Shown piece by piece: positions 8,915 to 17,758 of a stretch of DNA of 64,000 nucleotides; the first letter of the stretch is position 1; every line of letters begins with the position of its first letter. A program made the position numbers and the translations under genes. This DNA is from Ignavibacteria bacterium (GTDB lineage Bacteria; Bacteroidota; Ignavibacteria; Ignavibacteriales; SURF-24): the NCBI GenBank assembly GCA_025612375.1, contig JAAXKN010000020.1, positions 1-64,000 on the forward strand. Reading direction: 5' to 3'. The notes beneath the pieces were generated by a model. It saw only the letters and a program-made list of their open reading frames with translations, ran no database searches and was not told where the DNA came from.

Positions 8915-11900
8915 ATGAAACAAAAAGCCTTTATTTATTGCTCGCTGCTGCTTTCTATCTTTGCTTTTTCAATTCTACACGCTGAATGGAGACCTATAGG
9001 GAATAATCAGAAACCTCAAAAACCTTTAATACAAATTATTTCACATTCGCCAAATGAATATATAATTGAGATTAATCTGTTTGGGCTTGATTCAAGTGAA
9101 ATTCAAGTTGACAACAATGTTTACCAGAAAATATTTTTGCCTGAGTATTTTAATGGGGGCGAGACAGGAAAACCAGAGTTGCCGATTATTATTGAATCCC
9201 TTTGCCTTCCCGAGCAGGCAAAAGTGGAAATATCAATAATAGATTCCTCCATCAAAACACTACAAAATTATTTAATATATCCGCTGCAAAAAGTATCTCC
9301 TGAAAACATCAAAAAGGAATTCTGTATTGATAAGGAATTTTACAGGAGAAATATTTTTTATCCTGAAAAGTCAGCTATAGTCGATAATAAGGGAGGAGTG
9401 TGGCGGGATTTGAATGTCCGTACATTGAGGATCTACCCGGTAAAATATAACCCGGCGACAAAAGAATTAAAAGTTTATAACAGACTTGTCTTAAAGTTAA
9501 AATATACAGGTGAAAATAGTGGGATAGTTAAAAAAAACATTTCCCCAGAATGGGATCAAATATATAGAGACAAAGTTCTTAACTATCCTCTGTTAAGTAA
9601 CAGTAGTCTGATGACTCTTACAGCTACCGGAAATGCATATAAGTATTTGATAATTACTTCAGATGATTTTGTCTCTAACATAAAACCTTTTGCCGATTAC
9701 AAAACCAGACAAGGGCTTCTGTCAAAGGTTTATAAGTTATCCCAAATCACAACAGTAAAGGATAATACAGCGATAAGAGATTTTATAAAAAGGGAATTTG
9801 GCAATAACCCAGGTATCGAATATGTGCTTCTGGTAGGTGATGAAAGTTTAATTCCCATGGCAATTTATCATGATAATGAATATAATTTTGATTATGTGGG
9901 TGATTATGCTTATACATGCACGAATCTTCAAGGGAATAGCTTAAGTCAAGGCCCTTCAGCTTTTTATGCAAGCTTTGGTATTGGCCGAATTTCGGCTATT
10001 TCCGAAGCAGAAGTTGATAATTTTGTTTCAAAATCCATAGGGTACGAAACTAACCCTCCTCTAGATAATAATTGGACAAGCAATGCTCTATTCGTAGCCC
10101 ATCGCAATCAAAATTCTGATCTTTTTGAAACCGAGAAAAAGAAAATTGCCGGATGGTATTCAGGATTCTTTTCAAATATCTATGGAGCTTATGGTGGAGA
10201 TGGAGCCACAAATAGTACAATAAAAAATGCTATTGAATCCCTAGGGGTTGGAGTGATAAACTACAGAGGTCACGGAGCTGAGAACCGTTGGGATTCTTGG
10301 AACGGAGTTGAATCATTTACGTCTGATAATGCTTTTAATTTAAGTAATGGGAGAAAACTACCGGTAGTCTTCTCAATCTCATGTGATAACTCGAGGCTGG
10401 ATTATTCAGGAAATTGTCTGTCAGAAGGATTTACAAAATCAAGAAGTGGGGCGGTTGCAGTTTTGGGAGCCACCAGAGTAACAGCTAATGCACCAAATGA
10501 TTATTTAGATGAAAGCATATTTTCAAATTTAGTAAGTAATAATGGCAGAAAAAGAATATCTATAATCAGCAATAATGCAACAAAAACAGTTTTAGATAAT
10601 TTTTGTGGTAATAATACAGCTGAGATTCAAACTTTGGGAGGTAATGATGACTCTAGAGATGCAAAGAAAAATGCCCTGTATTATTTATGGTTGGGAGATC
10701 CTGCATTAGATATGTACACCGGAGCAATCTCTCAAATTCCGGGTGTTGATGTTAGAGATGACGGTTCAAGTATTACAGTTACAGCCGGAATTCCTTGCGA
10801 TATTTGCATAAGCGGAGGAATTAACGGAACGGAGCTTTATAGCCTCGTTTCCGGGGCTTCAACAAATTCAGTCTCTACAACGATTAGGCCGTTATATATT
10901 ACTATTTCAGCTCATAATTTCGTGCCATATAATGCGATAACAGGCGGCACATTATTATCAGATGAGACCTGGATGTATAACATGCATGTTTTGGGAGATG
11001 TAATGTTACCTGCTGGAAAAACATTAACTGTAAAACCGGGAACTACATTAATATTTAATAATAACTCCTCCCTTGTAGTAAACGGCAGCCTGAATGCCAA
11101 TGGAGCAACTTTTGATTTTATTTCAGGCAATTCCACTTATACCAATGGCATTAAACTTCTTGCGGGCTCAACTGCCTCAATTTCCAATTCAAAAATAAAG
11201 AATGCATATAGAGCAATTGACCTAAACCAGGCGTATTTAAACCTGTCCGGCTGTGACATTACCGGATGCTCAAGCCATGGCATCAATATGTATGATGAAA
11301 GAAGCGTCGCAAATCGCTCTGAAATTTATGCCTGTAATATACATGACAATACCGGAACGGGCATAGTTTTATATTATTCGTCCCCCATAATTCAGGTTAA
11401 TAATATTTACAACAACTACTATGGAATGGGTGTGGCCGATTATTCGGCTCCGTCACTTGGATATATGGGCGCCTATGGATATAACCATATATACTCAAAC
11501 AGGTCGCACGGATTTTCTGCAAATCGCAATTCTAACCCATTTCTGGGAGAAAATATTTGTATAACGAACGGGGGACATAATAAAATTGAAAATAATACGG
11601 GGTATAACCTTAGCGTATTTGGAAACAGCATCGTAACTGCCGAGAACAACTGGTGGGAGTACTTATCGGATAATGTAACGATCAATACTGCCAGGTTTTA
11701 TGTCAGTTCGGGCAGTTTTGATTATTATCCACCTGCTGATCCGGAGGATCCGGCACGCTATTATGATCAGGATCCGAATTTAGTCCCTGGTACTCCTTTA
11801 AGCCAGAGTTCCCCGGAAGAAAAGCTTTTTGATAAGAAGTTTGTTTCTTCTACAGGCGCTGTGTCCAAAGGCGGAATAAATGAGAGTCAGATTGCTTCTA

Positions 11901-12814
11901 TGGGTAAGGACTCTTTAGATGTCAAGGCTGAGTTAAAAACTCCAACGGGCTATGATGAGAAGTGGCCTATATTGAAAAAACTTACATATGCAAAATACCT
12001 GCTCTTACTGAACCGGGACGCTGAATCTAATCAGATATGCAAGAAAATAGTTGAAAGTATACCTGACTCTTCGCTGTCTTATTATGCCCTGGATATATTG
12101 TGGCAATCAGGAAGGAAGAACAGGATGGAGGACTTTAAGGACTACCTGAAGCTCCTTAAGTCGACTTTGGACAATAAGGCAGCTGCTCTTATGGCTGAGG
12201 TCATAGAGGCCAGATTCAATAAGGAAAACAGGATAAAACTGCTGGATGAGATGTGGGATAAGATAAAAAGAGCAGGGAAAAAAGAATTAAGCTCTAAGGC
12301 AAAGCAGGACATTCAGGAATCCATTCTTTTCAGCAAACTTCTCTATTACCTGAATGATAAGAAGAATGTGGAAAAAGCAAAGGAAACGGTCCTGGAAGTT
12401 GATGATCTTGTAGGCTTTGGAAGCCATTCTTCAGTAGAAGCCCACAGCCTCATTGGAGACATTATTCCCGAAAAAGAGATTCTGGTAAAAGAACTAAAGG
12501 ATTCAGAGGAAAGTGCTGCAATTGAAAAACCGACTGAATACAGCCTTTCAGGCAATTATCCGAACCCCTTTAACCCGTCGACCAGGATTGACTATATGCT
12601 TCCCATGACAAGCAAGGTTGAGCTTAAGGTCTATGACATCTTAGGTCATGAAGTAGCAACTCTGGTAAATACAATACAGGAGGCTGGAAGATACAGCACT
12701 ATATTTAATGCTTCAAACGTTTCAAGCGGGCTCTATATATACAAAATTAGTGCCCATTCACTTGAAAACGGCAGGGTATTTGAAAAAACAGCCAAGATGA
12801 TGTTTTTGAAGTAA
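8915..12814 (+). CDS. Gingipain-like C25 cysteine peptidase with beta-helix and T9SS sorting domain
   Basis: Secreted 1,299-residue protein. Signal peptide about 1-23; prodomain about 40-215 resembling Propeptide_C25 (FNGGETGKPELPI); peptidase domain about 240-610. The catalytic pair is visible as His453 in NYRGHGAEN and Cys490 in VFSISCDNS, the layout of clan CD gingipains. A right-handed parallel beta-helix follows at about 690-960 (repeated NNIYNNYYGMGV-type coils), then an acidic and helical segment at about 985-1190 rich in KKL/LLK, then a sorting domain from about 1213 (NYPNPFNPSTRIDY). Proteases of this family cleave after Arg or Lys in Porphyromonas; specificity here is not predictable. 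RBS AGGGGA precedes the ATG. A likely surface protease that binds glycans or surfaces through its helix. Confidence 0.88.
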   Translation: MKQKAFIYCSLLLSIFAFSILHAEWRPIGNNQKPQKPLIQIISHSPNEYIIEINLFGLDSSEIQVDNNVYQKIFLPEYFNGGETGKPELPIIIESLCLPEQAKVEISIIDSSIKTLQNYLIYPLQKVSPENIKKEFCIDKEFYRRNIFYPEKSAIVDNKGGVWRDLNVRTLRIYPVKYNPATKELKVYNRLVLKLKYTGENSGIVKKNISPEWDQIYRDKVLNYPLLSNSSLMTLTATGNAYKYLIITSDDFVSNIKPFADYKTRQGLLSKVYKLSQITTVKDNTAIRDFIKREFGNNPGIEYVLLVGDESLIPMAIYHDNEYNFDYVGDYAYTCTNLQGNSLSQGPSAFYASFGIGRISAISEAEVDNFVSKSIGYETNPPLDNNWTSNALFVAHRNQNSDLFETEKKKIAGWYSGFFSNIYGAYGGDGATNSTIKNAIESLGVGVINYRGHGAENRWDSWNGVESFTSDNAFNLSNGRKLPVVFSISCDNSRLDYSGNCLSEGFTKSRSGAVAVLGATRVTANAPNDYLDESIFSNLVSNNGRKRISIISNNATKTVLDNFCGNNTAEIQTLGGNDDSRDAKKNALYYLWLGDPALDMYTGAISQIPGVDVRDDGSSITVTAGIPCDICISGGINGTELYSLVSGASTNSVSTTIRPLYITISAHNFVPYNAITGGTLLSDETWMYNMHVLGDVMLPAGKTLTVKPGTTLIFNNNSSLVVNGSLNANGATFDFISGNSTYTNGIKLLAGSTASISNSKIKNAYRAIDLNQAYLNLSGCDITGCSSHGINMYDERSVANRSEIYACNIHDNTGTGIVLYYSSPIIQVNNIYNNYYGMGVADYSAPSLGYMGAYGYNHIYSNRSHGFSANRNSNPFLGENICITNGGHNKIENNTGYNLSVFGNSIVTAENNWWEYLSDNVTINTARFYVSSGSFDYYPPADPEDPARYYDQDPNLVPGTPLSQSSPEEKLFDKKFVSSTGAVSKGGINESQIASMGKDSLDVKAELKTPTGYDEKWPILKKLTYAKYLLLLNRDAESNQICKKIVESIPDSSLSYYALDILWQSGRKNRMEDFKDYLKLLKSTLDNKAAALMAEVIEARFNKENRIKLLDEMWDKIKRAGKKELSSKAKQDIQESILFSKLLYYLNDKKNVEKAKETVLEVDDLVGFGSHSSVEAHSLIGDIIPEKEILVKELKDSEESAAIEKPTEYSLSGNYPNPFNPSTRIDYMLPMTSKVELKVYDILGHEVATLVNTIQEAGRYSTIFNASNVSSGLYIYKISAHSLENGRVFEKTAKMMFLK

Positions 12815-12925
12815 TATCATAGAATGTGAAGATTATGCCGGTTTCTAAAAAGTGCTTTTATTAAAGCCTTTGGAGCCGGCATTTATTTCTTCTGAAGTAA
12901 TAATGAGATATTTAGGAGTAAATTT

Positions 12926-13543
12926 TTGAAGAAAGTTTGTTCTGTTGCCTTTTTTATTCTCCTCATAATAAACATTCAGATAAAGTCTGAGGATAGAACG
13001 GAAACAATGAAAAAGCTTGAGGCCAGGAAAAGCCTTATTCATAATGCAGCCCAGATGTTTGGTGTCAATGAACGCTACTTAAAAGCTGTGATATATGTGG
13101 AAAGGACAATGAATTACGACTGGAAAGATGACGTTCTGGATGAGATACTTGCAGCCTCAGGGCTTAACAGTTCCTTAGGATTCTGTCAGGTTAAGCTTAA
13201 GACCGCATACTGGATTGAAAATCAGTTGAATAATGCTGAAAGTGAGTTTTATCCGGGGGATAAGTACAAAGGGCTGCTTAAAATAAGCGGCTCGCCTAAA
13301 GAGATAATAAAGAAGCTTTACAATGATTCATTGAATATTTGTTATGCCGCCGCATATATTAAAATAATGCTTTCGAGGTGGAAAACATCAGGATTTCCCA
13401 TAGATGACAAGCCTGAAATTATGGGAACTTTGTACTTTGCCGGGCTATTTACAATATCCGGGGAGGAAAGAAAGCCCAGACTGAACCCTGTGGCAAGCCG
13501 GTACGGCATGATGGTTAAGGAGAGTACTAAATTATTGAAATAG
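12926..13543 (+). CDS. Putative exported lysozyme-like (lytic transglycosylase-type) protein
   Basis: 205 residues with a signal peptide (about 1-20, IINIQIKS). From about residue 38 the layout recalls SLT-type enzymes: YLKAVIYVERTMNYDW contains the candidate catalytic Glu after a hydrophobic helix, SSLGFCQVKLKTA resembles the G-x-x-Q-[IV]-x-P-x-TA motif, and NICYAAAYIKIML resembles the conserved N-x-xxGxxYL helix. The motifs are degenerate (no clear GLMQ), so enzymatic activity on peptidoglycan is a guess. The start is TTG at 12926 behind a good AGGAG at 12914-12918. Stands alone, 111 bases after the C25 protease gene. Confidence 0.55.
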   Translation: MKKVCSVAFFILLIINIQIKSEDRTETMKKLEARKSLIHNAAQMFGVNERYLKAVIYVERTMNYDWKDDVLDEILAASGLNSSLGFCQVKLKTAYWIENQLNNAESEFYPGDKYKGLLKISGSPKEIIKKLYNDSLNICYAAAYIKIMLSRWKTSGFPIDDKPEIMGTLYFAGLFTISGEERKPRLNPVASRYGMMVKESTKLLK

Positions 13544-13601
13544 TATAACCAGTTTTAGTGAACAAGAATGTAAATCATTTTCTCCCAATTCTTTTCAGCC
13601 T

Positions 13602-13634
13602 CTTCATCTTTTATGAAGCAATCTTTTATTTCAT
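13602..13634 (+). terminator. Weak hairpin after the lysozyme-like gene
   Basis: CTTCAT (13602-13607) pairs with ATGAAG (13613-13618) around a CTTTT loop, followed by CAATCTTTTATTT. A six-pair stem with an interrupted T-run is marginal. It is the only terminator candidate between the two same-strand genes. Confidence 0.25.
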
Positions 13635-13728
13635 AAGAAAATTAAAGGGGCTGCTAATTCCATCCATGTAAAAATCCCGAATTACTTTTCGTCTGGATTC
13701 ACGCCTTATTTTAACGTATTTTAACGGA

Positions 13729-13760
13729 TTGAATTTTCCTTTAAGGCCTTGATATGTTTT
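13729..13760 (+). promoter_or_regulatory. Candidate promoter for the 3-methyladenine glycosylase gene
   Basis: TTG at 13729-13731 and TATGTTTT at 13753-13760 are 21 bases apart, one mismatch from the TAnnTTTG box. Just upstream, TATTTTAACG occurs twice in tandem (13707-13716 and 13717-13726) and could be a bound site or chance. By-eye match only. Confidence 0.28.
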
Positions 13761-13781
13761 TATGTTTAGAGAAGAGATCTG

Positions 13782-14426
13782 ATGATTAAAGGGGACTTTT
13801 CCCGCAGGAAGCTTACGAACAGAAAGCTTACAAGGGAGTTTTATACCGGGGACCTGATACCCGTTGCAAAATCCCTTCTTGGTAAGACTTTGGTTAAAGA
13901 AGACGGGGACAGGCTTTTTGCCGGGAGAATCGTTGAAGTTGAAGCCTACGACGGCGCTGTGGATGAGGCGGCCCACACATTCATCGGCAGAACCCCCCGC
14001 AATGAAATTATGTTCGGCATCGGGGGATATCTCTACGTCTACTTTACATACGGGATGTATTTCTGCTGCAATGTGGTTACAGGGCACGAAGGGGAGGGGA
14101 AGGCGGTCCTGCTAAGAGCCGTTGAACCGATAGAAGGAATTGAAGCAATGGTACAAAACCGCATGAAAAGAGATTTAGTAAATATAGATAATCTTACTAA
14201 AAAGGAATACCACAATCTGACCAGCGGTCCGGGGAAACTCTGCCAGGCATTTAACATCAGGCGGGAGGATAACGGAACCGATCTTCTGGGCAGCAGGATA
14301 TATATTCTGGACGGTGGAGATGTTAAAAGTGAGGATATTGTTACTTCAAGAAGGATCGGCATTACTAAATCGGTTGAGCTGCCATGGCGCTTTTTTATAA
14401 AAAATAATCCTTTTGTTTCAAAATAA
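13782..14426 (+). CDS. mpg: DNA-3-methyladenine glycosylase (AAG/MPG type)
   Basis: Base-excision repair enzyme of 214 residues that releases alkylated or deaminated purines from DNA. Matches the AAG/MPG fold family: ARSLLGKTLV-type opening (VAKSLLGKTLV), IVEVEAYDG with the catalytic glutamate region, DEAAHTF, GRTPRNEIMFG, the aromatic YLYVYFTYGMYFCCNVV segment and VLLRAVEP. The later TSGPGKLCQAF is the typical GPGKL motif. Length is normal for the bacterial family. The start is ATG behind a GAAGAGA site. The next gene begins 1 base after its stop, so the two share a transcript although their functions are unrelated. Confidence 0.95.
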   Translation: MIKGDFSRRKLTNRKLTREFYTGDLIPVAKSLLGKTLVKEDGDRLFAGRIVEVEAYDGAVDEAAHTFIGRTPRNEIMFGIGGYLYVYFTYGMYFCCNVVTGHEGEGKAVLLRAVEPIEGIEAMVQNRMKRDLVNIDNLTKKEYHNLTSGPGKLCQAFNIRREDNGTDLLGSRIYILDGGDVKSEDIVTSRRIGITKSVELPWRFFIKNNPFVSK

Positions 14427-14427
14427 A

Positions 14428-15480
14428 ATGTTTGAACCTAAAAACCTCTTAATAGTACGTACAGACAGAATTGGCGACCTTGTACTTACGCTGCCCCTTG
14501 CCGGCATTGTAAAAAAACACTTCCCCCGGGCCAAAGTATCCTTCCTGGTAAGGGAATATACAAAGGATATTGCAGCATCAAACAGTAAAACAGACCGGGT
14601 AATTGTCCTGAAGGAAAATAAGGGCAAAGCCTCACTTTGGGAAAATGTAAAGCTCTTAAGGCAATATAAATTTGACAGCTGCATGGTTGTCTATCCTACT
14701 TTCCGCATAGCACTTACGATGCTTCTTTCAGGTATTCCGCACCGCATAGGAACCGGCTACAGGTGGTACTCTTTTCTGTTCAACCACAAAACGTTTGAGC
14801 ACAGGAAAAATGCTGAACATCATGAGCTTGAGTACAATGTAAATCTTTTGAAGCATTACGGCATAAATGAGCCTGTAACGAGGGAAAATGCGGCTTTTGA
14901 CCTGCATGCAAATTCACCGGATGGACAGAAAATTGAACAGCTATTGTCTGAAAATGGTGTTAATTTTAAGTATCCGGTAATTATTGTTCATCCGGGAAGC
15001 GGCGGAAGCGCCGTGGATTGGCCCATTTTGAGGTTTAAGGAGCTTGTACAAAGGCTGGTACGGAATTTGGGATGCACGGTCATAGTTACAGGTTCGGAAA
15101 GTGAAAATGAGATCTGCAAGGGACTAACAGAGGGGACAAATGCTCTTAACCTGGCAGGAAAGCTTTCAATGAAGGAACTGATAGCTTTAATTGACAAAAG
15201 CGACATGATGATTGCCAACTCGACAGGGCCGATACATCTGGCAGCCGCGTTTAAGAAAAATGTAGTTGGTTTTTACCCCAGAATCACGGCCTGCTCGCCT
15301 GAGCGCTGGGGGCCTTATACCGAGAAAAGGATGGTTTTTAGTCCTGAAATTAACTGTACGAACTGTACAAGGGAACAATGTGAGAAGTTGAACTGTATGG
15401 ATACCATAAAGGCAGATAAAGTTTTTGAATATATAAAAAGTGTGTTAAACATAGTTCATAATGGAGAGTTACATGACTAA
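14428..15480 (+). CDS. Glycosyltransferase family 9 (heptosyltransferase-like)
   Basis: LPS-core type heptosyltransferase of 350 residues from ATG 14428, one base after the mpg stop; a TTG at 14413 would add five residues inside mpg. GT-B fold signs: N-terminal LLIVRTDRIGDLVLTLPL, middle IIVHPGSGGSA, and the nucleotide-sugar site ANSTGPIHLAAA. A cysteine cluster near the end (CTNCTREQCEKLNC) is typical of several GT9 proteins. It would add a heptose or related sugar to lipid A-core on the inner side of the cytoplasmic membrane. The exact sugar is unknown. It overlaps the following DUF3108 gene by 8 bases when that is started at 15473. Confidence 0.88.
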   Translation: MFEPKNLLIVRTDRIGDLVLTLPLAGIVKKHFPRAKVSFLVREYTKDIAASNSKTDRVIVLKENKGKASLWENVKLLRQYKFDSCMVVYPTFRIALTMLLSGIPHRIGTGYRWYSFLFNHKTFEHRKNAEHHELEYNVNLLKHYGINEPVTRENAAFDLHANSPDGQKIEQLLSENGVNFKYPVIIVHPGSGGSAVDWPILRFKELVQRLVRNLGCTVIVTGSESENEICKGLTEGTNALNLAGKLSMKELIALIDKSDMMIANSTGPIHLAAAFKKNVVGFYPRITACSPERWGPYTEKRMVFSPEINCTNCTREQCEKLNCMDTIKADKVFEYIKSVLNIVHNGELHD

Positions 15481-16300
15481 ACTTATGAAGGTATTTTTCT
15501 CTATTTTCATCGTTTTACTGATGATCTCAGAGATAAATTCGCAGAACAACAACAGGCGTGAGGAGACAGGGAGTGCGTCCGGTGCCCCTGAATTCCGCAA
15601 AATTGAAAACAACGCCTTTAAGGTTGGAGAAAAATTAACCTTCGATGTAAAATACGGCTTTGTCAAAGCAGGCGTTGCGACCATGGAAGTGCCCAGAATG
15701 AAAAAGATTTCGGGGCGCGACGTATACCAGGTCACTTTTCAGGTTGCCTCTGTACCAAGCTTTGACTGGTTCTATAAGGTACGCGACAGGTACGAGACTT
15801 ATCTGGATGCAGAAGGGCTTTTTCCGTGGAGATTTGAGCAGCATATAAGAGAGGGCGGCTATTCAAGGGATTTTTCGGCATTTTTCGACCAGCGCTCGGG
15901 CAAGGCTAAAACCAGCCAGGGGGAATATAACATTCCCAAATATGTAAATGACATTGTTTCAGCTTTTTATCTGGCCAGGACGTATGATTTTTCAAGAATG
16001 AAGCCCGGAAGCAGGATCCACCTTCAGAACTTTTATAATGACAAGGTTTATCCGCTTGATGTGGTCTACCACGGCACCGAGCAGATAAAGGTAAGCGCCG
16101 GGACGTTCAACTGTTTTATTGTTGAACCTCTTGTACAGGAAGGCGGGCTCTTTAAGAGTGAAGGGAATATACTGGTATGGCTTTCAAACGATGAATTGAA
16201 GGTGCCGGTTAAGGTAAAGACAAAGGTTATTGTGGGCTCAATTGACGCCGAGCTGACCAACTATCAGGGTCTGGCAGGAAAAATCAACACGAAAAGGTAG
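15473..16300 (+). CDS. DUF3108 family exported protein
   Basis: 275 residues from ATG 15473, chosen over ATG 15461 because GGAG at 15464-15467 sits at the right distance. A signal peptide of about 23 residues ends INS-Q. The mature part has the family opening FKVGEKLTFDVKYGFVKAG, then an all-beta pattern with FDWFYKVRDRYETYLD and the late VWLSNDELKVPVKVKTKV and AELTNY blocks. DUF3108 proteins are periplasmic or outer-membrane proteins common in this phylum, with no assigned biochemical role. Coupling to a GT9 gene points to envelope biogenesis. A strong terminator follows. Confidence 0.85.
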   Translation: MTKLMKVFFSIFIVLLMISEINSQNNNRREETGSASGAPEFRKIENNAFKVGEKLTFDVKYGFVKAGVATMEVPRMKKISGRDVYQVTFQVASVPSFDWFYKVRDRYETYLDAEGLFPWRFEQHIREGGYSRDFSAFFDQRSGKAKTSQGEYNIPKYVNDIVSAFYLARTYDFSRMKPGSRIHLQNFYNDKVYPLDVVYHGTEQIKVSAGTFNCFIVEPLVQEGGLFKSEGNILVWLSNDELKVPVKVKTKVIVGSIDAELTNYQGLAGKINTKR

Positions 16301-16340
16301 AAAACAGGTAAAATTAAGGGTCTCTAAAAAGTGCCCTGCA

Positions 16341-16382
16341 GGGAGATATTTTTAGGAAATATTTCCCTATTTTTTTATTTTG
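16341..16382 (+). terminator. Intrinsic terminator after the DUF3108 gene
   Basis: GGGAGATATTT (16341-16351) pairs with AAATATTTCCC (16357-16367) with one mismatch, followed by TATTTTTTTATTTTG. The T-run ends about ten bases before the next gene's ATG, so that gene needs a promoter overlapping the terminator, readthrough or a leaderless message. Confidence 0.7.
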
Positions 16383-16391
16383 TCTATTACG

Positions 16392-17393
16392 ATGGAAAAT
16401 AAAAATAATTATAGCGGGGAAGAGGAACCTCAGAAAGATAATTTTCAGGAGGAAAACCTTCATGAGGATGAGACTTCAGGGCTGATGCCCGGAGGTGAGC
16501 CCCAGGAGGGTCCCCGGCCTAAAATGTCTCCCATCAGCGCAGCCTTTATAGGGCTTGTTGGAGTTTTTATTCTCTATCAGGTGGGCGGGAGTTTACTTAC
16601 TCTGCTCATATTCGGCTTTGACCTTAAGGAAGCCGATATTACGGCTATGAGGCTGCTGACGACAGCCGGGCAGATGCTGTTTATACTTCTGCCTGCAATA
16701 ATTTTTACAAAGGCAATTTATACAAATGTTTCGGCACACATCCGTATTAAGCCGGTAAACCTCCAGGAAACAGTAATCTTTTCCCTGGGGCTTTTTATTC
16801 TAACCAGCCTTCTGCAAAGTTATTTATTTTTACAGAATGCGGCAATTATAAAGCTGGCCGAAGCGTATCCCTCAATTAACGGGATTAAGTCGTATATAGA
16901 TAAGATTGATAAAATTGTGGAGAGCTCATACAATACGCTGCTTACGTCGAAGTCCATTTTAGAGTCTCTGCTAATTATTCTGGTGGTTGCTGTTGTGCCT
17001 GCCCTATGTGAGGAGTTCTTCTTCCGTGGGTTTGTCCAGAGGAGTTTTGAGCTGAAGCTGAGGCCATTTACAGCCGCACTGATAACGGCATTTTTCTTTG
17101 GTCTTTATCACTTTCATCCCTATCAGATAGTGCCGCTTACGGCTTTGGGACTTTATTTTGGTTTTGCGGCATATATGAGTGAAACCATATTTTTACCAAT
17201 GATACTTCACTTTCTTAATAATTTGATAGCTGTTCTGATGTTCTTTATTTACGGATCCGATGATGTTAATCTGCCTCAGGCAGTTCCTGCAGGGGACCTG
17301 AGGTTTTCCATTATGGTATTTTTAAGCCTGGTGGTGTTATTTACGTTTTTTATGATTTATGTGAACCGAATCTATTATAAAAAGTCAAATTAA
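16392..17393 (+). CDS. CPBP-family intramembrane metalloprotease
   Basis: Polytopic membrane protein, 333 residues from ATG 16392. A TTG at 16380 would lie within the terminator T-run, so ATG is preferred, although neither has a clear ribosome site. The first about 50 residues are acidic and hydrophilic; about seven or eight helices follow. CPBP motifs are present: CEEFFFRGFVQR (paired glutamates and Arg), GLYHFHPYQ and LHFLNN histidines. Relatives include Rce1 CAAX endoproteases and bacterial Abi-type proteases; the substrate is unknown. The next gene has a strong ribosome site that overlaps its stop codon, so the two are probably an operon. Confidence 0.88.
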   Translation: MENKNNYSGEEEPQKDNFQEENLHEDETSGLMPGGEPQEGPRPKMSPISAAFIGLVGVFILYQVGGSLLTLLIFGFDLKEADITAMRLLTTAGQMLFILLPAIIFTKAIYTNVSAHIRIKPVNLQETVIFSLGLFILTSLLQSYLFLQNAAIIKLAEAYPSINGIKSYIDKIDKIVESSYNTLLTSKSILESLLIILVVAVVPALCEEFFFRGFVQRSFELKLRPFTAALITAFFFGLYHFHPYQIVPLTALGLYFGFAAYMSETIFLPMILHFLNNLIAVLMFFIYGSDDVNLPQAVPAGDLRFSIMVFLSLVVLFTFFMIYVNRIYYKKSN

Positions 17394-17402
17394 GGAGGAG
17401 AT

Positions 17403-17753
17403 ATGCCGATATGTCCGAATTGCGAAGCCGAATATAACGAGGGTGTTACAGTATGCCCCGACTGTGACGTTGAACTAATTGACAAGCAGGAATTTGAAAG
17501 CCATATGGTCGACCCCGAGGACTGGGAGACAGCCTATACCTGCAGCGAGAACTACGAGGCTGAGATGCTGAAGGCCAATCTGGAAGGGGCGGGAATAGAG
17601 ACCATGATAGTCTCCAAAAAAGACAGGAACTTTCCCACTGTTGGGGATCTTTCATTTATCAGGCTGATGGTCAGGAAAGAGGACCTGGAAGAAGCTCAAC
17701 AGATAATTCAAGATATAAATTCAAATAAAAACGAAACGGGAGAAGATTTATAG
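17403..17753 (+). CDS. Zinc-ribbon plus DUF2007 (signal-transducing-type) small protein
   Basis: 116 residues. The N-terminal CPNCEAEYNEGVTVCPDC is a two-knuckle zinc ribbon (CxxC, 11 residues, CxxC). The rest (about 38-105) matches DUF2007: YTCSENYEAEMLKANLEGAG followed by a short beta-alpha segment and EDLEEAQQII. The family is thought to bind small ligands or nucleotides but has no firm function. Very strong AAGGAGGAGAT ribosome site at the stop of the CPBP gene. cdsA begins five bases after its stop. Confidence 0.78.
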   Translation: MPICPNCEAEYNEGVTVCPDCDVELIDKQEFESHMVDPEDWETAYTCSENYEAEMLKANLEGAGIETMIVSKKDRNFPTVGDLSFIRLMVRKEDLEEAQQIIQDINSNKNETGEDL

Positions 17754-17758
17754 CCCTT

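Noticed and set aside
13626-14087. Minus-strand 153-codon frame over the start of the 3-methyladenine glycosylase
   Set aside because: The glycosylase motifs on the plus strand are decisive; this frame has no family match or ribosome site.
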